Notes under the pieces: generated by a model
Told to the model about the DNA's origin: nothing
Database searches by the model: none
Seen by the model: the letters and a program-made list of their open reading frames with translations, nothing else
Program-made: the position numbers and the translations under genes
NCBI GenBank assembly: GCA_003134785.1
Contig: PLCN01000021.1
Span: 131,784-195,783, forward strand
DNA: 64,000 bases
From: Spartobacteria bacterium
GTDB taxonomy: Bacteria; Verrucomicrobiota; Verrucomicrobiia; Chthoniobacterales; UBA10450
Reading direction: 5' to 3'
Shown: positions 9,522 to 19,915 of the stretch, one piece after another
Layout of the letters: the number at the start of each line of letters is the position of its first letter
How positions within the stretch are numbered: position 1 is the first letter of the stretch

Positions 9522-10361
9522 ATGTTTCTGCTCAAGCAGATTTTGCCCGCAGCTATCATCGCAATGATGGTGGCTGTGGGTGTTTGCGGCCTGGCGCTCC
9601 TCTGGGGAAAAGAACGAGCGCGAAGTGGGCTTGCGGCCGTTGCCCTTGGTGTTGCTTATATTGCCGGAAACTTCTTTATTACAGGTCGGGTGTCGTTCCC
9701 GCCGAGGGATACGACCAACTGGTTACCTTACTTCGCGCTGGTAGCGGCGGTGTTGGGAGCTTTCTGCGCGATCTTGACTATAAAGGGCTGGGCGCGCGTC
9801 CTCATTTTCGCTTTCGTTTCCGGCGCAGCGCTAAGGCTATTACTCAAACCAAAATTCCAATACACCTGGTCGCTGAGTCAGGGCTGGATCTGGGTCGCGG
9901 GCCTGGCAGGCGCGATGGTGTTGCTGGCTGTTACTCTCGATGCGCTGGCGCGGCGGCCGGAGACAGCCGTCGAAATGCCTGGCTTTCTCCTGATTACCTG
10001 CGCGGGAACCTTTGGCGCGTTGATGCTATCGGGCAGCATATTACTAGGCCAGTTCGCGGCCGTACTGGCGGCGGCTCTATTCGGCAGCCTGCTTTTCACC
10101 GTGCGGAAGGTTACTTTGGGCCGGGGGATCGTGCCGGTGTTTTCGTTACTCTTGAGCGCATTGCTAGTTAGCGGCTACTTCTTTGCTGAGCTTCCCGTTG
10201 CCAGTGCAGTGATGCTGGGGTTTTCGCCCGTTCTTGCCTTAGTCCCCGTCGGCCGGCCGACCAAGCTGCTGGCATTTGGGATGCGAGCGGCGTTAGTGTT
10301 GATTCCAGTTATTGTCGCGCTGGTCCTGACCTTTCGCTCATCGCCACCTTTAGATTATTAA
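9522..10361 (+). CDS. polytopic membrane protein of unknown function
   Basis: 279 aa, almost entirely hydrophobic with about nine predicted membrane spans (first about residues 5-27, last about 252-272) separated by very short basic or proline loops. No transporter signature is recognisable. ATG start at 9522. It lies between yceI and the PD-(D/E)XK-like gene, spaced 38 and 10 nt, so the three may be co-transcribed. Confidence 0.7.
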   Translation: MFLLKQILPAAIIAMMVAVGVCGLALLWGKERARSGLAAVALGVAYIAGNFFITGRVSFPPRDTTNWLPYFALVAAVLGAFCAILTIKGWARVLIFAFVSGAALRLLLKPKFQYTWSLSQGWIWVAGLAGAMVLLAVTLDALARRPETAVEMPGFLLITCAGTFGALMLSGSILLGQFAAVLAAALFGSLLFTVRKVTLGRGIVPVFSLLLSALLVSGYFFAELPVASAVMLGFSPVLALVPVGRPTKLLAFGMRAALVLIPVIVALVLTFRSSPPLDY

Positions 10362-10371
10362 GATAGCAGCC

Positions 10372-11103
10372 GTGACAAGTGACGAGCGAGCAATGGAGAG
10401 AGACTGGGCTGGGGAACTGGAGAGATACTTACGGGACAGGTTTGCCGAACTGTGCGCGACCATGGGGCAGCCGGTCCCGTTCTCGGGCCTGCGGATTAGT
10501 CCGCTTTTGGGTCTCGAAGAAGCGAAATATTTCCTGTTAGGCTTGGAAGCGGGGTTATTTCGACTCGATGAGTTAAGCTACGTCCGAAGCGAGCTACTTC
10601 CTCCTCCGAGCGAGGGAGAGACGGGGCCGACGGCCTGTCAGCTCTTTGGGCATGATTCACCGCCGCGCCTTTCTCGCGAACACGTTTGCCAGCTCTCGAC
10701 CGCTTCTTTGCTGATCCTGAATCGCGGATGGTTGAGGAGTCAGACTTTTGTGGAGCCTACCATCACAGGCGATAGCTCCCTGGATCATCGAGTTGATCTG
10801 CTGGTCAGATCATCCCAGGGCGAAATTCTAGTCTGCGTCGAAGTAAAGCGCAGTGTGGCAGAGCTTCAGAAGCTGATCACCGATCTCGGAGCGTGCTGCA
10901 AGCGTGGACCACACGGGCAGGACGATTGCGGTTTTCCCCAGAACCATCCGATCTACGAATTCTGTGCCTTCGCCAAACCACCTTACTTCTGGGCGGTCGC
11001 GCCCGATGCCGATATTTGTTTAAGGATGAAATATGGCAGCGGCTCGATTGAACTGGAGCAACTGCCATCGCTGCCGCCTCGCAGCCTGCTCGAATCCAAC
11101 TAA
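10372..11103 (+). CDS. uncharacterised protein with PD-(D/E)XK nuclease-like motif
   Basis: 243 aa. I do not recognise a named family. The segment DHRVDLLVRSSQGEILVCVE then VKRS (about residues 138-161) reads as beta-D-beta-ExK: Asp142 followed by Glu157-x-Lys159, the active-site pattern of restriction-endonuclease-like folds. The C-terminal half has a cluster of cysteines (GACCK, DDCGF, EFCAF) and ends with SLPPRSLLESN. Start is GTG at 10372, with an ATG at 10393 as alternative. No methyltransferase, helicase or toxin partner lies next to it. The nuclease assignment is inference from the motif alone. Confidence 0.6.
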   Translation: MTSDERAMERDWAGELERYLRDRFAELCATMGQPVPFSGLRISPLLGLEEAKYFLLGLEAGLFRLDELSYVRSELLPPPSEGETGPTACQLFGHDSPPRLSREHVCQLSTASLLILNRGWLRSQTFVEPTITGDSSLDHRVDLLVRSSQGEILVCVEVKRSVAELQKLITDLGACCKRGPHGQDDCGFPQNHPIYEFCAFAKPPYFWAVAPDADICLRMKYGSGSIELEQLPSLPPRSLLESN

Positions 11104-11223
11104 TCACGGCGATCGCCCTAATTTCGACGCGCGATGGCCCTCAGGGGACGAGAGAGTCTCTACCAAGGATGAGGATGCCGAGAGCGGGAGCTTCCAAGCG
11201 ACGCGAATCAACTGCCTCGCACA

Positions 11224-11272
11224 ACAAAAAAGGTGTCGATCAGGCCCCCTTCGCGAGGGGGCCTGAAGACAC
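11224..11272 (-). terminator. rho-independent terminator of the small lipoprotein gene
   Basis: A GC-rich hairpin, aggccccctt cgcg agggggcct, flanked by the further complementary pair ggtgtc/gacacc, is followed on the minus strand by TTTTTTGTTGT. It lies 64 bp beyond the stop of the gene at 11336. It could also stop reading from the plus-strand gene ending at 11103, but the T-run faces minus. Confidence 0.75.
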
Positions 11273-11335
11273 CAATCATTTGCCGCCAAGGTTGGCGGAA
11301 CTACAGAAGCTAAAGGCCTGTGGCCCGAAATCGGA

Positions 11336-11587
11336 CTAGGCGCTAGGAGAAGCCGAGGGCGAAGGAGAAGCAGCCGGCTCGGTGCTCTTCTTCTTAGTCG
11401 AGGACTTCTTCGTTGTCGTGGTCGACTTCTTCTTCGAGGCGTCGTCCTTCTTGGTGGTCGATTTCTTAGTCGCCGCGGTTTCGCTGCTCGACGTGTTGGT
11501 CGTCATCGTTTCTTTCTTGTTGGCGCATGACGTCATCAAGCCAACGGCGGCCAGAACTGCAATGGATGTGATAAGGGATTTTTTCAT
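11336..11587 (-). CDS. small Lys/Thr/Ser-rich lipoprotein
   Basis: 83 aa. Signal peptide of a lipoprotein with lipobox GLMTSC (Cys about residue 21), then a low-complexity tail of KKSTTKKDDASKKK and TTTKKSSTKKK repeats ending in SPSPSASPSA. Resembles the small basic, disordered lipoproteins common in Gram-negative soil bacteria; no domain is visible. It has its own terminator downstream. A role at the outer membrane/cell-wall interface is only a guess. Confidence 0.75.
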   Translation of the reverse strand: MKKSLITSIAVLAAVGLMTSCANKKETMTTNTSSSETAATKKSTTKKDDASKKKSTTTTKKSSTKKKSTEPAASPSPSASPSA

Positions 11588-11709
11588 AAGGTGTGACTAA
11601 CGTGCATTAGAATGTTCAGCCGGTGGGGAGACTGCAAGCAATTAATTTGCGATGGATAAGGCCCTGAAAACGCCGCAGCTTATACCCGGCTGCTCCGGAA
11701 ATAAGAACC

Positions 11710-12102
11710 ATGATCAAAACGAAGTCCGTTCACTCTAAGATCGAGCCGGTGAAGGATGGTTTGCGGATCCTGGCCGCGCGTAGCCGGGGCCGCGGTCTGC
11801 CAAAGGATCGCTATCATATCTGGATGGCGAATCTCGGACCGAGCGAGCAGCTCAGGGACGAAATCCTGGCGGGAAAGATCTCCTGGCCGGAATATAGCGC
11901 ACGTTATCGCAAGGAATTGCTCGAGGACGGGACGATCGATCTGCGCAATAAACGGATCAAGAATCACGGACAGAAATTCACCTTGCGCCTGCTGCGGCAT
12001 CTGGCGCAGAGCCAGACGGTGACGCTGCTCTGCCATTGCGCCGACGATGAGCAACATTGCCATCGGCATTTGTTGAAGGCGCTGCTCGACCGAAAGGTGT
12101 AG
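11710..12102 (+). CDS. DUF488 family protein
   Basis: 130 aa. Fits the DUF488 family: GLRILAARSRGRGLPKDRYH at the start, WMANLGPSEQLRD in the middle, and the closing strand TVTLLCHCADDEQHCHRHLL with clustered His and Cys residues. The biochemical function of DUF488 is not established. Single gene, convergent with the ferredoxin-like gene. Confidence 0.85.
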   Translation: MIKTKSVHSKIEPVKDGLRILAARSRGRGLPKDRYHIWMANLGPSEQLRDEILAGKISWPEYSARYRKELLEDGTIDLRNKRIKNHGQKFTLRLLRHLAQSQTVTLLCHCADDEQHCHRHLLKALLDRKV

Positions 12103-12128
12103 CGAGCGGAAGGGCCAATGAAACTGCG

Positions 12129-12461
12129 TTAACCTGCCGCGAGATCGTCGGCGCTGAGCACAAGCCGCTCGACGCGTTGACCGCTGGCGATTCCGGCCAC
12201 GATTTCCGGCACGTCGGCCGCAGTGACCCGACCGTAAAAGAAATGATCGGGCTCGACCAAAATGCAGACTCCGCTCGAGCATTGGTCGAGACAGCTCGAG
12301 GCGCAAACGCGTGCCTGGAGCTTGGCGAGTCCGCGCGCAGCGAGCTGTTCTTTTAACGCGACGCGCACTTCTTCCGAGCCTCGAGCGGTGCACGAGCCTT
12401 TGGGATGATTGTCCTCGCGCTGGTTAATGCAGACGAAGAGGTAGCGCTGGCGTTGCGGCAC
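12129..12461 (-). CDS. thioredoxin-like [2Fe-2S] ferredoxin
   Basis: 110 aa with GTG start. Begins RYLFVCINQREDNHPKGSC and continues SSCLDQCSSGVCILVEPD, FFYGRV. Cysteines at about 11, 24, 57 and 61 match the C-x12-C...C-x3-C cluster ligands of thioredoxin-like ferredoxins (Azotobacter Shethna-I / NuoE C-terminal fold). Acts as a soluble electron carrier; its partner is not evident from neighbours. Confidence 0.85.
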   Translation of the reverse strand: MPQRQRYLFVCINQREDNHPKGSCTARGSEEVRVALKEQLAARGLAKLQARVCASSCLDQCSSGVCILVEPDHFFYGRVTAADVPEIVAGIASGQRVERLVLSADDLAAG

Positions 12462-12759
12462 GATACAGGCTCGCAGCCGGCGCGCTCGCGGTCAATCCAG
12501 GGAGCGGCGCTTCTCGATTAATTACGAGGACGAGACGGAGTTCGTCCCTGCAAGAGTGGAGGTGGCACCAGTAAATGTGCGTCAAATCCAGCGAGCAGCC
12601 GGACGATTCCGTAAAATTCACCAGCGCGCGACTAACGCCGAACCGTGGAAGAGCGGGGAGAGAAATCCGCCGGCTGCACTCGAATCGCCTTGACGAAACG
12701 TGAGCTGAATGGCGATTTTTACCGGGATGGAACTTCCGCGAAATCCAAAACTCAAAGCT

Positions 12760-13287
12760 ATGAAAAAGATCCTTATCCCAATGTTAGTCACTGCCGTATG
12801 GGCGTTCTCGTCCTTCGCCAATGCGGAAGAGAAAAAGGACAGCTCGAAAAAATCGAGCGACGAAAAATCCAAGGCCCCAGCCGTGGCCGAGCATAAGATG
12901 TTTACGCCCTCAGATATTAAGTGGATGGATGGCCCGCCCTTCTTACCGCCCGGCGTAAAGCTGGCGGTCTTGGAGGGAGATCCCGGCAAACCAGGGCCTT
13001 TCACCATCCGGCTGCAAGCTCCGGATGGTTATAAGATCCCGGCGCATACTCATCCCACCGCGGAACGCGTCACGGTCATTTCCGGAACGTTCCACCTGGG
13101 CATGGGCGATAAGTTCGATGAAGCGGCCGGCCACGAAATGGTCGCGGGCAGTTTTGCGATCATGCCGGCGGGCATGAAGCATTTTGCCTGGGCCACGGGC
13201 GAGGCAGTGGTCCAGGTCCACGGCACGGGACCGTTCGCGATCAAATACGTAAACCCGGCCGACGATCCACGAAACGCGAAGAAGTAA
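12760..13287 (+). CDS. exported cupin-domain protein
   Basis: 175 aa from the ATG at 12760, which places a clean signal peptide (MKKILIPMLVTAVWAFSSFA) at the N terminus; an in-frame ATG at 12709 upstream would bury it. A Lys/Ser-rich spacer leads into a single cupin barrel: IPAHTHPTAERVTVISGTFH gives motif 1 (His-x-His...Glu) and FAIMPAGMKHFAW motif 2 with a His. Metal-binding, possibly an oxygenase or isomerase; substrate unknown. Ends 6 nt before the RraA-like gene. Confidence 0.85.
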   Translation: MKKILIPMLVTAVWAFSSFANAEEKKDSSKKSSDEKSKAPAVAEHKMFTPSDIKWMDGPPFLPPGVKLAVLEGDPGKPGPFTIRLQAPDGYKIPAHTHPTAERVTVISGTFHLGMGDKFDEAAGHEMVAGSFAIMPAGMKHFAWATGEAVVQVHGTGPFAIKYVNPADDPRNAKK

Positions 13288-13293
13288 GACGGG

Positions 13294-14022
13294 GTGCGTC
13301 TTCGAGGGTTCCAGGTGAAGAACCAACAGTTAGCCGACAGCTTTGCCGAACTCTCCACGCCGTTGGTGGCGGACGCGGCCTTGCGCCTGAAGGTGCCGCT
13401 TAGGATGGCGCCTCAAGGTATTTCACCGGTGATTCCCGGCCGGCGACTGGCCGGTCGGGTGCTGGCGGCAAAACATTTCGGCAGTGTCGATGTTTTTCTG
13501 GAAGCGATGGAAACATCGGACGCCGGTGACGTGCTCGTGATCGATAACGGCGGCCGGAGGGATGAAGGATGTATCGGCGATTTAACCGCGCTCGAAGCGC
13601 AAGCATCCGGCCTGGCGGGGATCGTGGTTTGGGGAACGCATCGGGATACGCCGGAGCTAAGGCAAATCGGGTTTCCGATTTTTAGTTACGGCTCCTGCCC
13701 TTCAGGGCCGCAACGGCTCGACCCTCGAGATGAATCGGCACTGCGGTTCGCGCACTTCGGAGATTTCCAGGTGGCAAGGGGCGATGTGGTTTTCGCTGAT
13801 GATGACGGCTCTGTTTTTGTGGCGATAGAGTTCGTGCAAGATCTGCTCACAGCTGCGCGCGCCATCTGGCAAAAGGAACGGGCGCAAGCCGACGAGATCA
13901 AGAAGGGCAATACGCTGAGGCAGCAGTTACACTTTTCCGACTATCTCGCGAAACGTTCTGCCGATCCGAGTCATACCTTTCGCCAGCATCTGCGAAAGAT
14001 GGATGGCGCCATCGAAGAATAG
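13294..14022 (+). CDS. RraA-like / 4-hydroxy-4-methyl-2-oxoglutarate aldolase family protein
   Basis: 242 aa. Matches the RraA/HMG-aldolase fold: TPLVADAALRL near the N terminus, GDVLVIDNGGRRDEGCIGDL, and GLAGIVVWGTHRDT where the Arg-Asp is the usual active-site pair. In this family members act as class II pyruvate aldolases or oxaloacetate decarboxylases; E. coli RraA inhibits RNase E. GTG start at 13294 (a second GTG is 21 nt on). The C-terminal tail of about 40 residues after the fold (LRQQLHFSDYLAKRS...) is longer than in minimal RraA proteins. Probably an operon with the cupin. Confidence 0.82.
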   Translation: MRLRGFQVKNQQLADSFAELSTPLVADAALRLKVPLRMAPQGISPVIPGRRLAGRVLAAKHFGSVDVFLEAMETSDAGDVLVIDNGGRRDEGCIGDLTALEAQASGLAGIVVWGTHRDTPELRQIGFPIFSYGSCPSGPQRLDPRDESALRFAHFGDFQVARGDVVFADDDGSVFVAIEFVQDLLTAARAIWQKERAQADEIKKGNTLRQQLHFSDYLAKRSADPSHTFRQHLRKMDGAIEE

Positions 14023-14031
14023 GCAGGCCCT

Positions 14032-14098
14032 TAGCCGCTTCGCTGTGCGAAACGCCGGCCTCAAACCACCGCGCCGCCCATAGGGCGGCGGCTACAGC
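14032..14098. repeat. palindromic repeat, TAGCCGCTTCGC family (copy 1)
   Basis: Starts ttagccgcttcgctgtgcga and ends gccgcccatagggcggcggc tacag. The outer arms (GTAGCCGC.. / ..GCGGCTAC) pair. A longer copy is at 55432-55543. Lies between the RraA-like gene and an ADOP permease. Confidence 0.7.
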
Positions 14099-14173
14099 CT
14101 CTCGGCGGCAGCCCCGCGCGGATTCCTGAATCCAAATTGTCCACCTTCCGCATCTCAAGGGAAAGGCCACCAC

Positions 14174-16720
14174 ATGATTCAGGATTTCCGATTCGCTTTT
14201 CGACAACTCCTTAAGAGTCCCGGGTTCACTACTATCGCCGTTCTTACTCTCGCGCTCGCCATCGGCGTGAACTCGGCGGTTTTCTCTCTCATCAACGGCG
14301 TCGTGCTCCGTCCCATCGTGCGCCTGCGCCCGGCGGAAGTCGTCGGTGTCTTCACCGCCCGGCAGAATGCAAACCACGATTACCGGCAATTCTCGCACTC
14401 GGAGTATCAGGTCCTGCGTGAAAGCACGGACGTTTTTGCCGATGCCGCGGCGGTGAACTTCGCCCTCGCCGGGATCGGCCGCGACGAAGGGATGCGGCGC
14501 AGTTTCGCTTTTCTCACCTCGGAAAATTTCTTCTCGCTCATGGGTGTCGAGCCCGCGCTGGGCCGCTTTTATAACGCAGCGGAATGCCGGCCGAACGCGA
14601 ACATTCCAGTCGTCGTCGCCAGCCACGGTTTCTGGAAGCGAATGGGCGGACGGCCTGACTTTGTCGGCAGCATCCTCTACGTCAACGGCCAGCCGTTCAC
14701 CGTCCTTGGCGTCAGCCCGGAAGGTTTCAGCGGAATCAGCGCGCTCATCGCGCCCGACATCTGGCTGCCGCTCGGCATTTATTCGCAAATGAATTCCGCC
14801 TTCAGCGACGTGACCGATCTCCAGGACCTGGCCCAGCCGAAGAGTTATGCACTCAATGTCGTGGCGCGATTGCATTCCGGCCTAACGATCGAGTCGGCGA
14901 AATCGCGCCTGCCGGTGATCGCGCAACGTCTCACCGCGATTCAGCCTCCGGATTCCGGAGGCGCGCGTGAGTTGCAGATCCAAACGCCGTCGCGTTTCAG
15001 CATCAGCACCGGCCCGGAAGATGAGGGCCCGGTCACCCTGATCGGCGCGCTGTTGACCGGAATGGCGGGCGCCGTGTTGCTCATCGCGAGTTTGAATCTC
15101 GCGAACATGTTGCTCGCTCGCGGAACCGCGCGGGCCAAGGAGATCGCCCTGCGCCTGGCGTTGGGCGCGAGTCGCTGGCGCATCGTCCGCCAGCTTTTGT
15201 GCGAAGGACTTCTCCTTGCCCTGGTCGGCGGAACTATCGGGCTGCTGCTCAGTGTCTGGAGCAACGGTGCGCTCCTCCGTTCACTCGGCGCGCTCTTCAC
15301 TTCGATGAGCTTCACCCTCGTGGCCGATATGCGGCCGGACGCGAGTGTGCTCGCGATCACGTTCCTCTTCTGTCTCTTCGCCACGATGCTCTTCAGTCTC
15401 GGGCCCGCTTTGAAAGCTTCTAGGGCCGATCTCGTAAATGATTTGAAACAACAGGCCGGCGAGCCGGCGCACATCGGGCGCTTCAACCGTTTCTTCGCGC
15501 CGCGCCATCTTTTGGTGATGGCGCAGATCGCTCTCTCGCTCATGTTGCTCTTCAGCGCCGGACTCTTCTTCCGCGGCGCGATCGCGGCAGCCAACGTCGC
15601 GCTGGGCTTCGAGCCCGCGGGCGGAATTGTGACCGAGATGGACTTCTCGTTAGGCAAGACCGACGTCGCCCAGGCGAAACGTCTCATGTTCGCGGCGATC
15701 GAACGTGCCCGCGGCTTGCCCGGGGTGCGGTCGGCGGCTCTCGGCACGATGGTTCCGTACGGAAATTTCACGAACTCGCGTCGCATCATGCCGGCGAGCG
15801 AGGCGGCGGCGGCGCGGACCGACCCGAATACTCCCGATCCCGGCGCCGGCGCACTCTTCACCGCAATTACGCCCGGATACTTTGACGCCATCGGTGTTCA
15901 TCTCCTGCGCGGCCGCGATTTCACCCTGGCTGAAGCCGATAACAAAGATGCGCCGCGGGTAGCGATCATCGATGAAAAGATGGCGGCGAAATTGTTCCCG
16001 AACGGCGACGCGATCGGCCAGCACATCCGTTATACGAACCCGCCGTCCGATGGCTCGCCCGCGGAAATGGAAGTGGTCGGCATCGTGAACTGGCACCGGC
16101 ATGAAGTGCAAAACCAAGGGCCGCAACGCCGCCTCTTTGTGCCGCTCGCGCAGGCCTACAACGGCAATGTTTACTTCCATGTCCGTCTCGCTGCGACGGA
16201 TCGCAAAGCGGTCGCCGCGATGATTCCGACGCTGCGCCAGGCATTGCGGGAATTGGATCCGAATCTGCCCATTCTGAAGATCACGCCGTTCACCGATCTT
16301 CTCGAAAAAAGTGTCGGGCTCTGGATCGTGCGGCTCGGTGCGGTATTGTTCGGCGTCTTCGGCGGCATCGCGTTGCTGTTGGCGGTCGTCGGAGTTTACG
16401 GAGTGAAATCGTACGCGGTCGCGCGGCGGACGCGCGAGATCGGAATTCGCATGGCGCTCGGCGCGCATCCGCGAGATGTCTTCTCGCTCATCATGAAACA
16501 AGGTGCTCTCCAAACCGGTTTTGCTCTCGGTATTGGTTTGCTCCTCGCGCTGGCCGCGGGCCGGCTGCTCACGCAGATTCTTTATGAAGTCAGTCCTGCC
16601 GATCCAGCCGCGTTGCTCGTTTCAAGCGTTATGCTCTCGGTTGCGGCGCTGCTGGCTTGCTATCTGCCGGCTCGTCGCGCGACGAAGGTGAGTCCGATGA
16701 CCGCGCTTCGAACCGAGTAG
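14174..16720 (+). CDS. ADOP-type ABC permease (MacB/FtsX fold), orphan
   Basis: 848 aa inner-membrane permease. N terminus DFRFAFRQLLKSPGFTTIAV opens with one membrane span (about 20-42), then a periplasmic MacB-like core, a first FtsX block (MAGAVLLIASLNLANMLLAR, about 300-440), a second periplasmic core and a second FtsX block ending GVYGVKSYAVARRTREIGIR and PARRATKVSPMTALRTE. The duplicated FtsX layout and lack of an adjacent ATPase define the 'acidobacterial duplicated orphan permease' group. Substrates unknown; export or lipoprotein/antimicrobial handling is the usual guess. Four paralogues are at 55.5-64 kb. Confidence 0.88.
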   Translation: MIQDFRFAFRQLLKSPGFTTIAVLTLALAIGVNSAVFSLINGVVLRPIVRLRPAEVVGVFTARQNANHDYRQFSHSEYQVLRESTDVFADAAAVNFALAGIGRDEGMRRSFAFLTSENFFSLMGVEPALGRFYNAAECRPNANIPVVVASHGFWKRMGGRPDFVGSILYVNGQPFTVLGVSPEGFSGISALIAPDIWLPLGIYSQMNSAFSDVTDLQDLAQPKSYALNVVARLHSGLTIESAKSRLPVIAQRLTAIQPPDSGGARELQIQTPSRFSISTGPEDEGPVTLIGALLTGMAGAVLLIASLNLANMLLARGTARAKEIALRLALGASRWRIVRQLLCEGLLLALVGGTIGLLLSVWSNGALLRSLGALFTSMSFTLVADMRPDASVLAITFLFCLFATMLFSLGPALKASRADLVNDLKQQAGEPAHIGRFNRFFAPRHLLVMAQIALSLMLLFSAGLFFRGAIAAANVALGFEPAGGIVTEMDFSLGKTDVAQAKRLMFAAIERARGLPGVRSAALGTMVPYGNFTNSRRIMPASEAAAARTDPNTPDPGAGALFTAITPGYFDAIGVHLLRGRDFTLAEADNKDAPRVAIIDEKMAAKLFPNGDAIGQHIRYTNPPSDGSPAEMEVVGIVNWHRHEVQNQGPQRRLFVPLAQAYNGNVYFHVRLAATDRKAVAAMIPTLRQALRELDPNLPILKITPFTDLLEKSVGLWIVRLGAVLFGVFGGIALLLAVVGVYGVKSYAVARRTREIGIRMALGAHPRDVFSLIMKQGALQTGFALGIGLLLALAAGRLLTQILYEVSPADPAALLVSSVMLSVAALLACYLPARRATKVSPMTALRTE

Positions 16721-16762
16721 GTGCTGTCGCGTTCCATTTAGGCGTGGCGACGGATGCCTTTC

Positions 16763-16836
16763 CAAGGAGAGGCGCTTTCCAAACCGCTTGCCTTTTCTGT
16801 CCGCCACGAGGGCGGTTTGGAAAGCGCGCCTCCTTG
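16763..16836. repeat. palindromic repeat, CTTTCCAAACCGC family (copy 1)
   Basis: Left arm caaggagaggcgctttccaa accgc pairs with right arm gcggtttggaaagcgcgcct ccttg. Lies between the ends of the ADOP gene and the convergent zinc-ribbon gene, so it could act as a bidirectional terminator-like hairpin. Related copy at 25503-25554. Confidence 0.75.
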
Positions 16837-16847
16837 ATGCTCCAGAA

Positions 16848-17249
16848 CTACTTGGCGCCTGGGACGCGAATTGCGTCGAGTTCCGTTTGTAATTTCTGTT
16901 GCCGTTCCTTCAAGGTCTGCAAGCGAAGCTGCCAGCGATGAAGCTGGATACTGAGCTGGTTGATATAACCGGTTATCTCAGTGCGCTGCGATTCGTTCTC
17001 CTTCAGTTGATGCTGGAGTTCGGAGATCTTGATGGAGTTTCCTGCGGCGGCTTCGAGCGCCGGATTCGGCACAATCGTCGGCTTGCTGCACTTCTGGCAA
17101 TCCAGCGTCAGGCCTGCTGCGGCGGCATCAACCACGAACGAGGCCGAGCAATGCATGCAGGCGAAGATAATGTCGCTGCTCGCTTGTTGAGATGAAAGGA
17201 TCGAGCCGCCGGTTTGTTGCATCCAATATTTTCTTTGAGCAGGAGACAT
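16848..17249 (-). CDS. zinc-ribbon and coiled-coil protein, unknown
   Basis: 133 aa. Two CxxC pairs, FACMHC (Cys31, Cys34) and LDCQKC (Cys51, Cys54), form a zinc ribbon. From about residue 75 to 125 a Leu/Gln/Glu/Arg-rich helix (ISELQHQLKENESQ ... LKERQQKLQTELDAI) makes a coiled coil. No signal peptide. No named family recognised. ATG at 17249. Divergent from dnaK with 286 bp between the two starts. Confidence 0.7.
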   Translation of the reverse strand: MSPAQRKYWMQQTGGSILSSQQASSDIIFACMHCSASFVVDAAAAGLTLDCQKCSKPTIVPNPALEAAAGNSIKISELQHQLKENESQRTEITGYINQLSIQLHRWQLRLQTLKERQQKLQTELDAIRVPGAK

Positions 17250-17496
17250 ACCGAGAGCAGGCCGAATATTTTTTCGAAATCGCGTCGTGAGATTTCGGAT
17301 TTCCGCTGCAGATGCTTTGATCCCACTGAAGCGTCACGTATTTCCAAGGTGCGACAGCGGGACGCTCAAGCCCTTCGCAAGCCGGGCCACACTGTCGCTA
17401 ATTGCTAGCTTCCTCCATCGCTAGTAAATACATAAGTGTCGAATTATCAGCTACTTAACCAGACAACCGTAGTACGGAATATGGATTGCTAAATAG

Positions 17497-19491
<1,995 letters not shown>

Positions 19492-19580
19492 CCCCTTAAT
19501 CCAAACAATTTGCCGGCTGCAGTTGGGACGACCTAACGACTGCCGGCAGTAAACCCAAACAGTAGAAAGAGTAATTACAC

Positions 19581-19874
19581 ATGGCAATTAACGTAAAACC
19601 TCTCGGAGACCGGGTGCTGGTGCAGCCGATTGAAGAGAAAGAAACTAAAAAGGGCGGCATCATCATCCCCGATACCGCGAAAGAGAAGCCGCAAGAGGGT
19701 AACGTCGTCGCTCTCGGCACCGGCAAAGTGAACGAAGAAGGCAAGAAGGTCGACTTCACGGTGAAAAAAGGCGACAAGGTGCTCATCTCGAAATACGGCG
19801 GCACCGAAATCAAAGTGGACGGCGAGTCCTATTTGATCATGCGCGAGGACGATATCCTCGGCATCATTGGATAA
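19581..19874 (+). CDS. groES: co-chaperonin GroES
   Basis: 97 aa Hsp10. [20 protein letters not shown], the mobile-loop region [22 protein letters not shown]-like [12 protein letters not shown] and [26 protein letters not shown] at the end are diagnostic. Forms the heptameric lid on GroEL. Purine-rich gaaagag precedes the ATG. 41 nt before groEL, with dnaK 89 nt upstream. Confidence 0.98.
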   Translation: MAINVKPLGDRVLVQPIEEKETKKGGIIIPDTAKEKPQEGNVVALGTGKVNEEGKKVDFTVKKGDKVLISKYGGTEIKVDGESYLIMREDDILGIIG

Positions 19875-19915
19875 TCCTGTCTCTCAACTCTCAACTAGAA
19901 ACTACCAACTAACTT

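Noticed and set aside
13898-14875. 325-codon minus-strand frame
   Set aside because: Antisense to the RraA-like gene end and the first ADOP gene; reads as low-complexity charged sequence.
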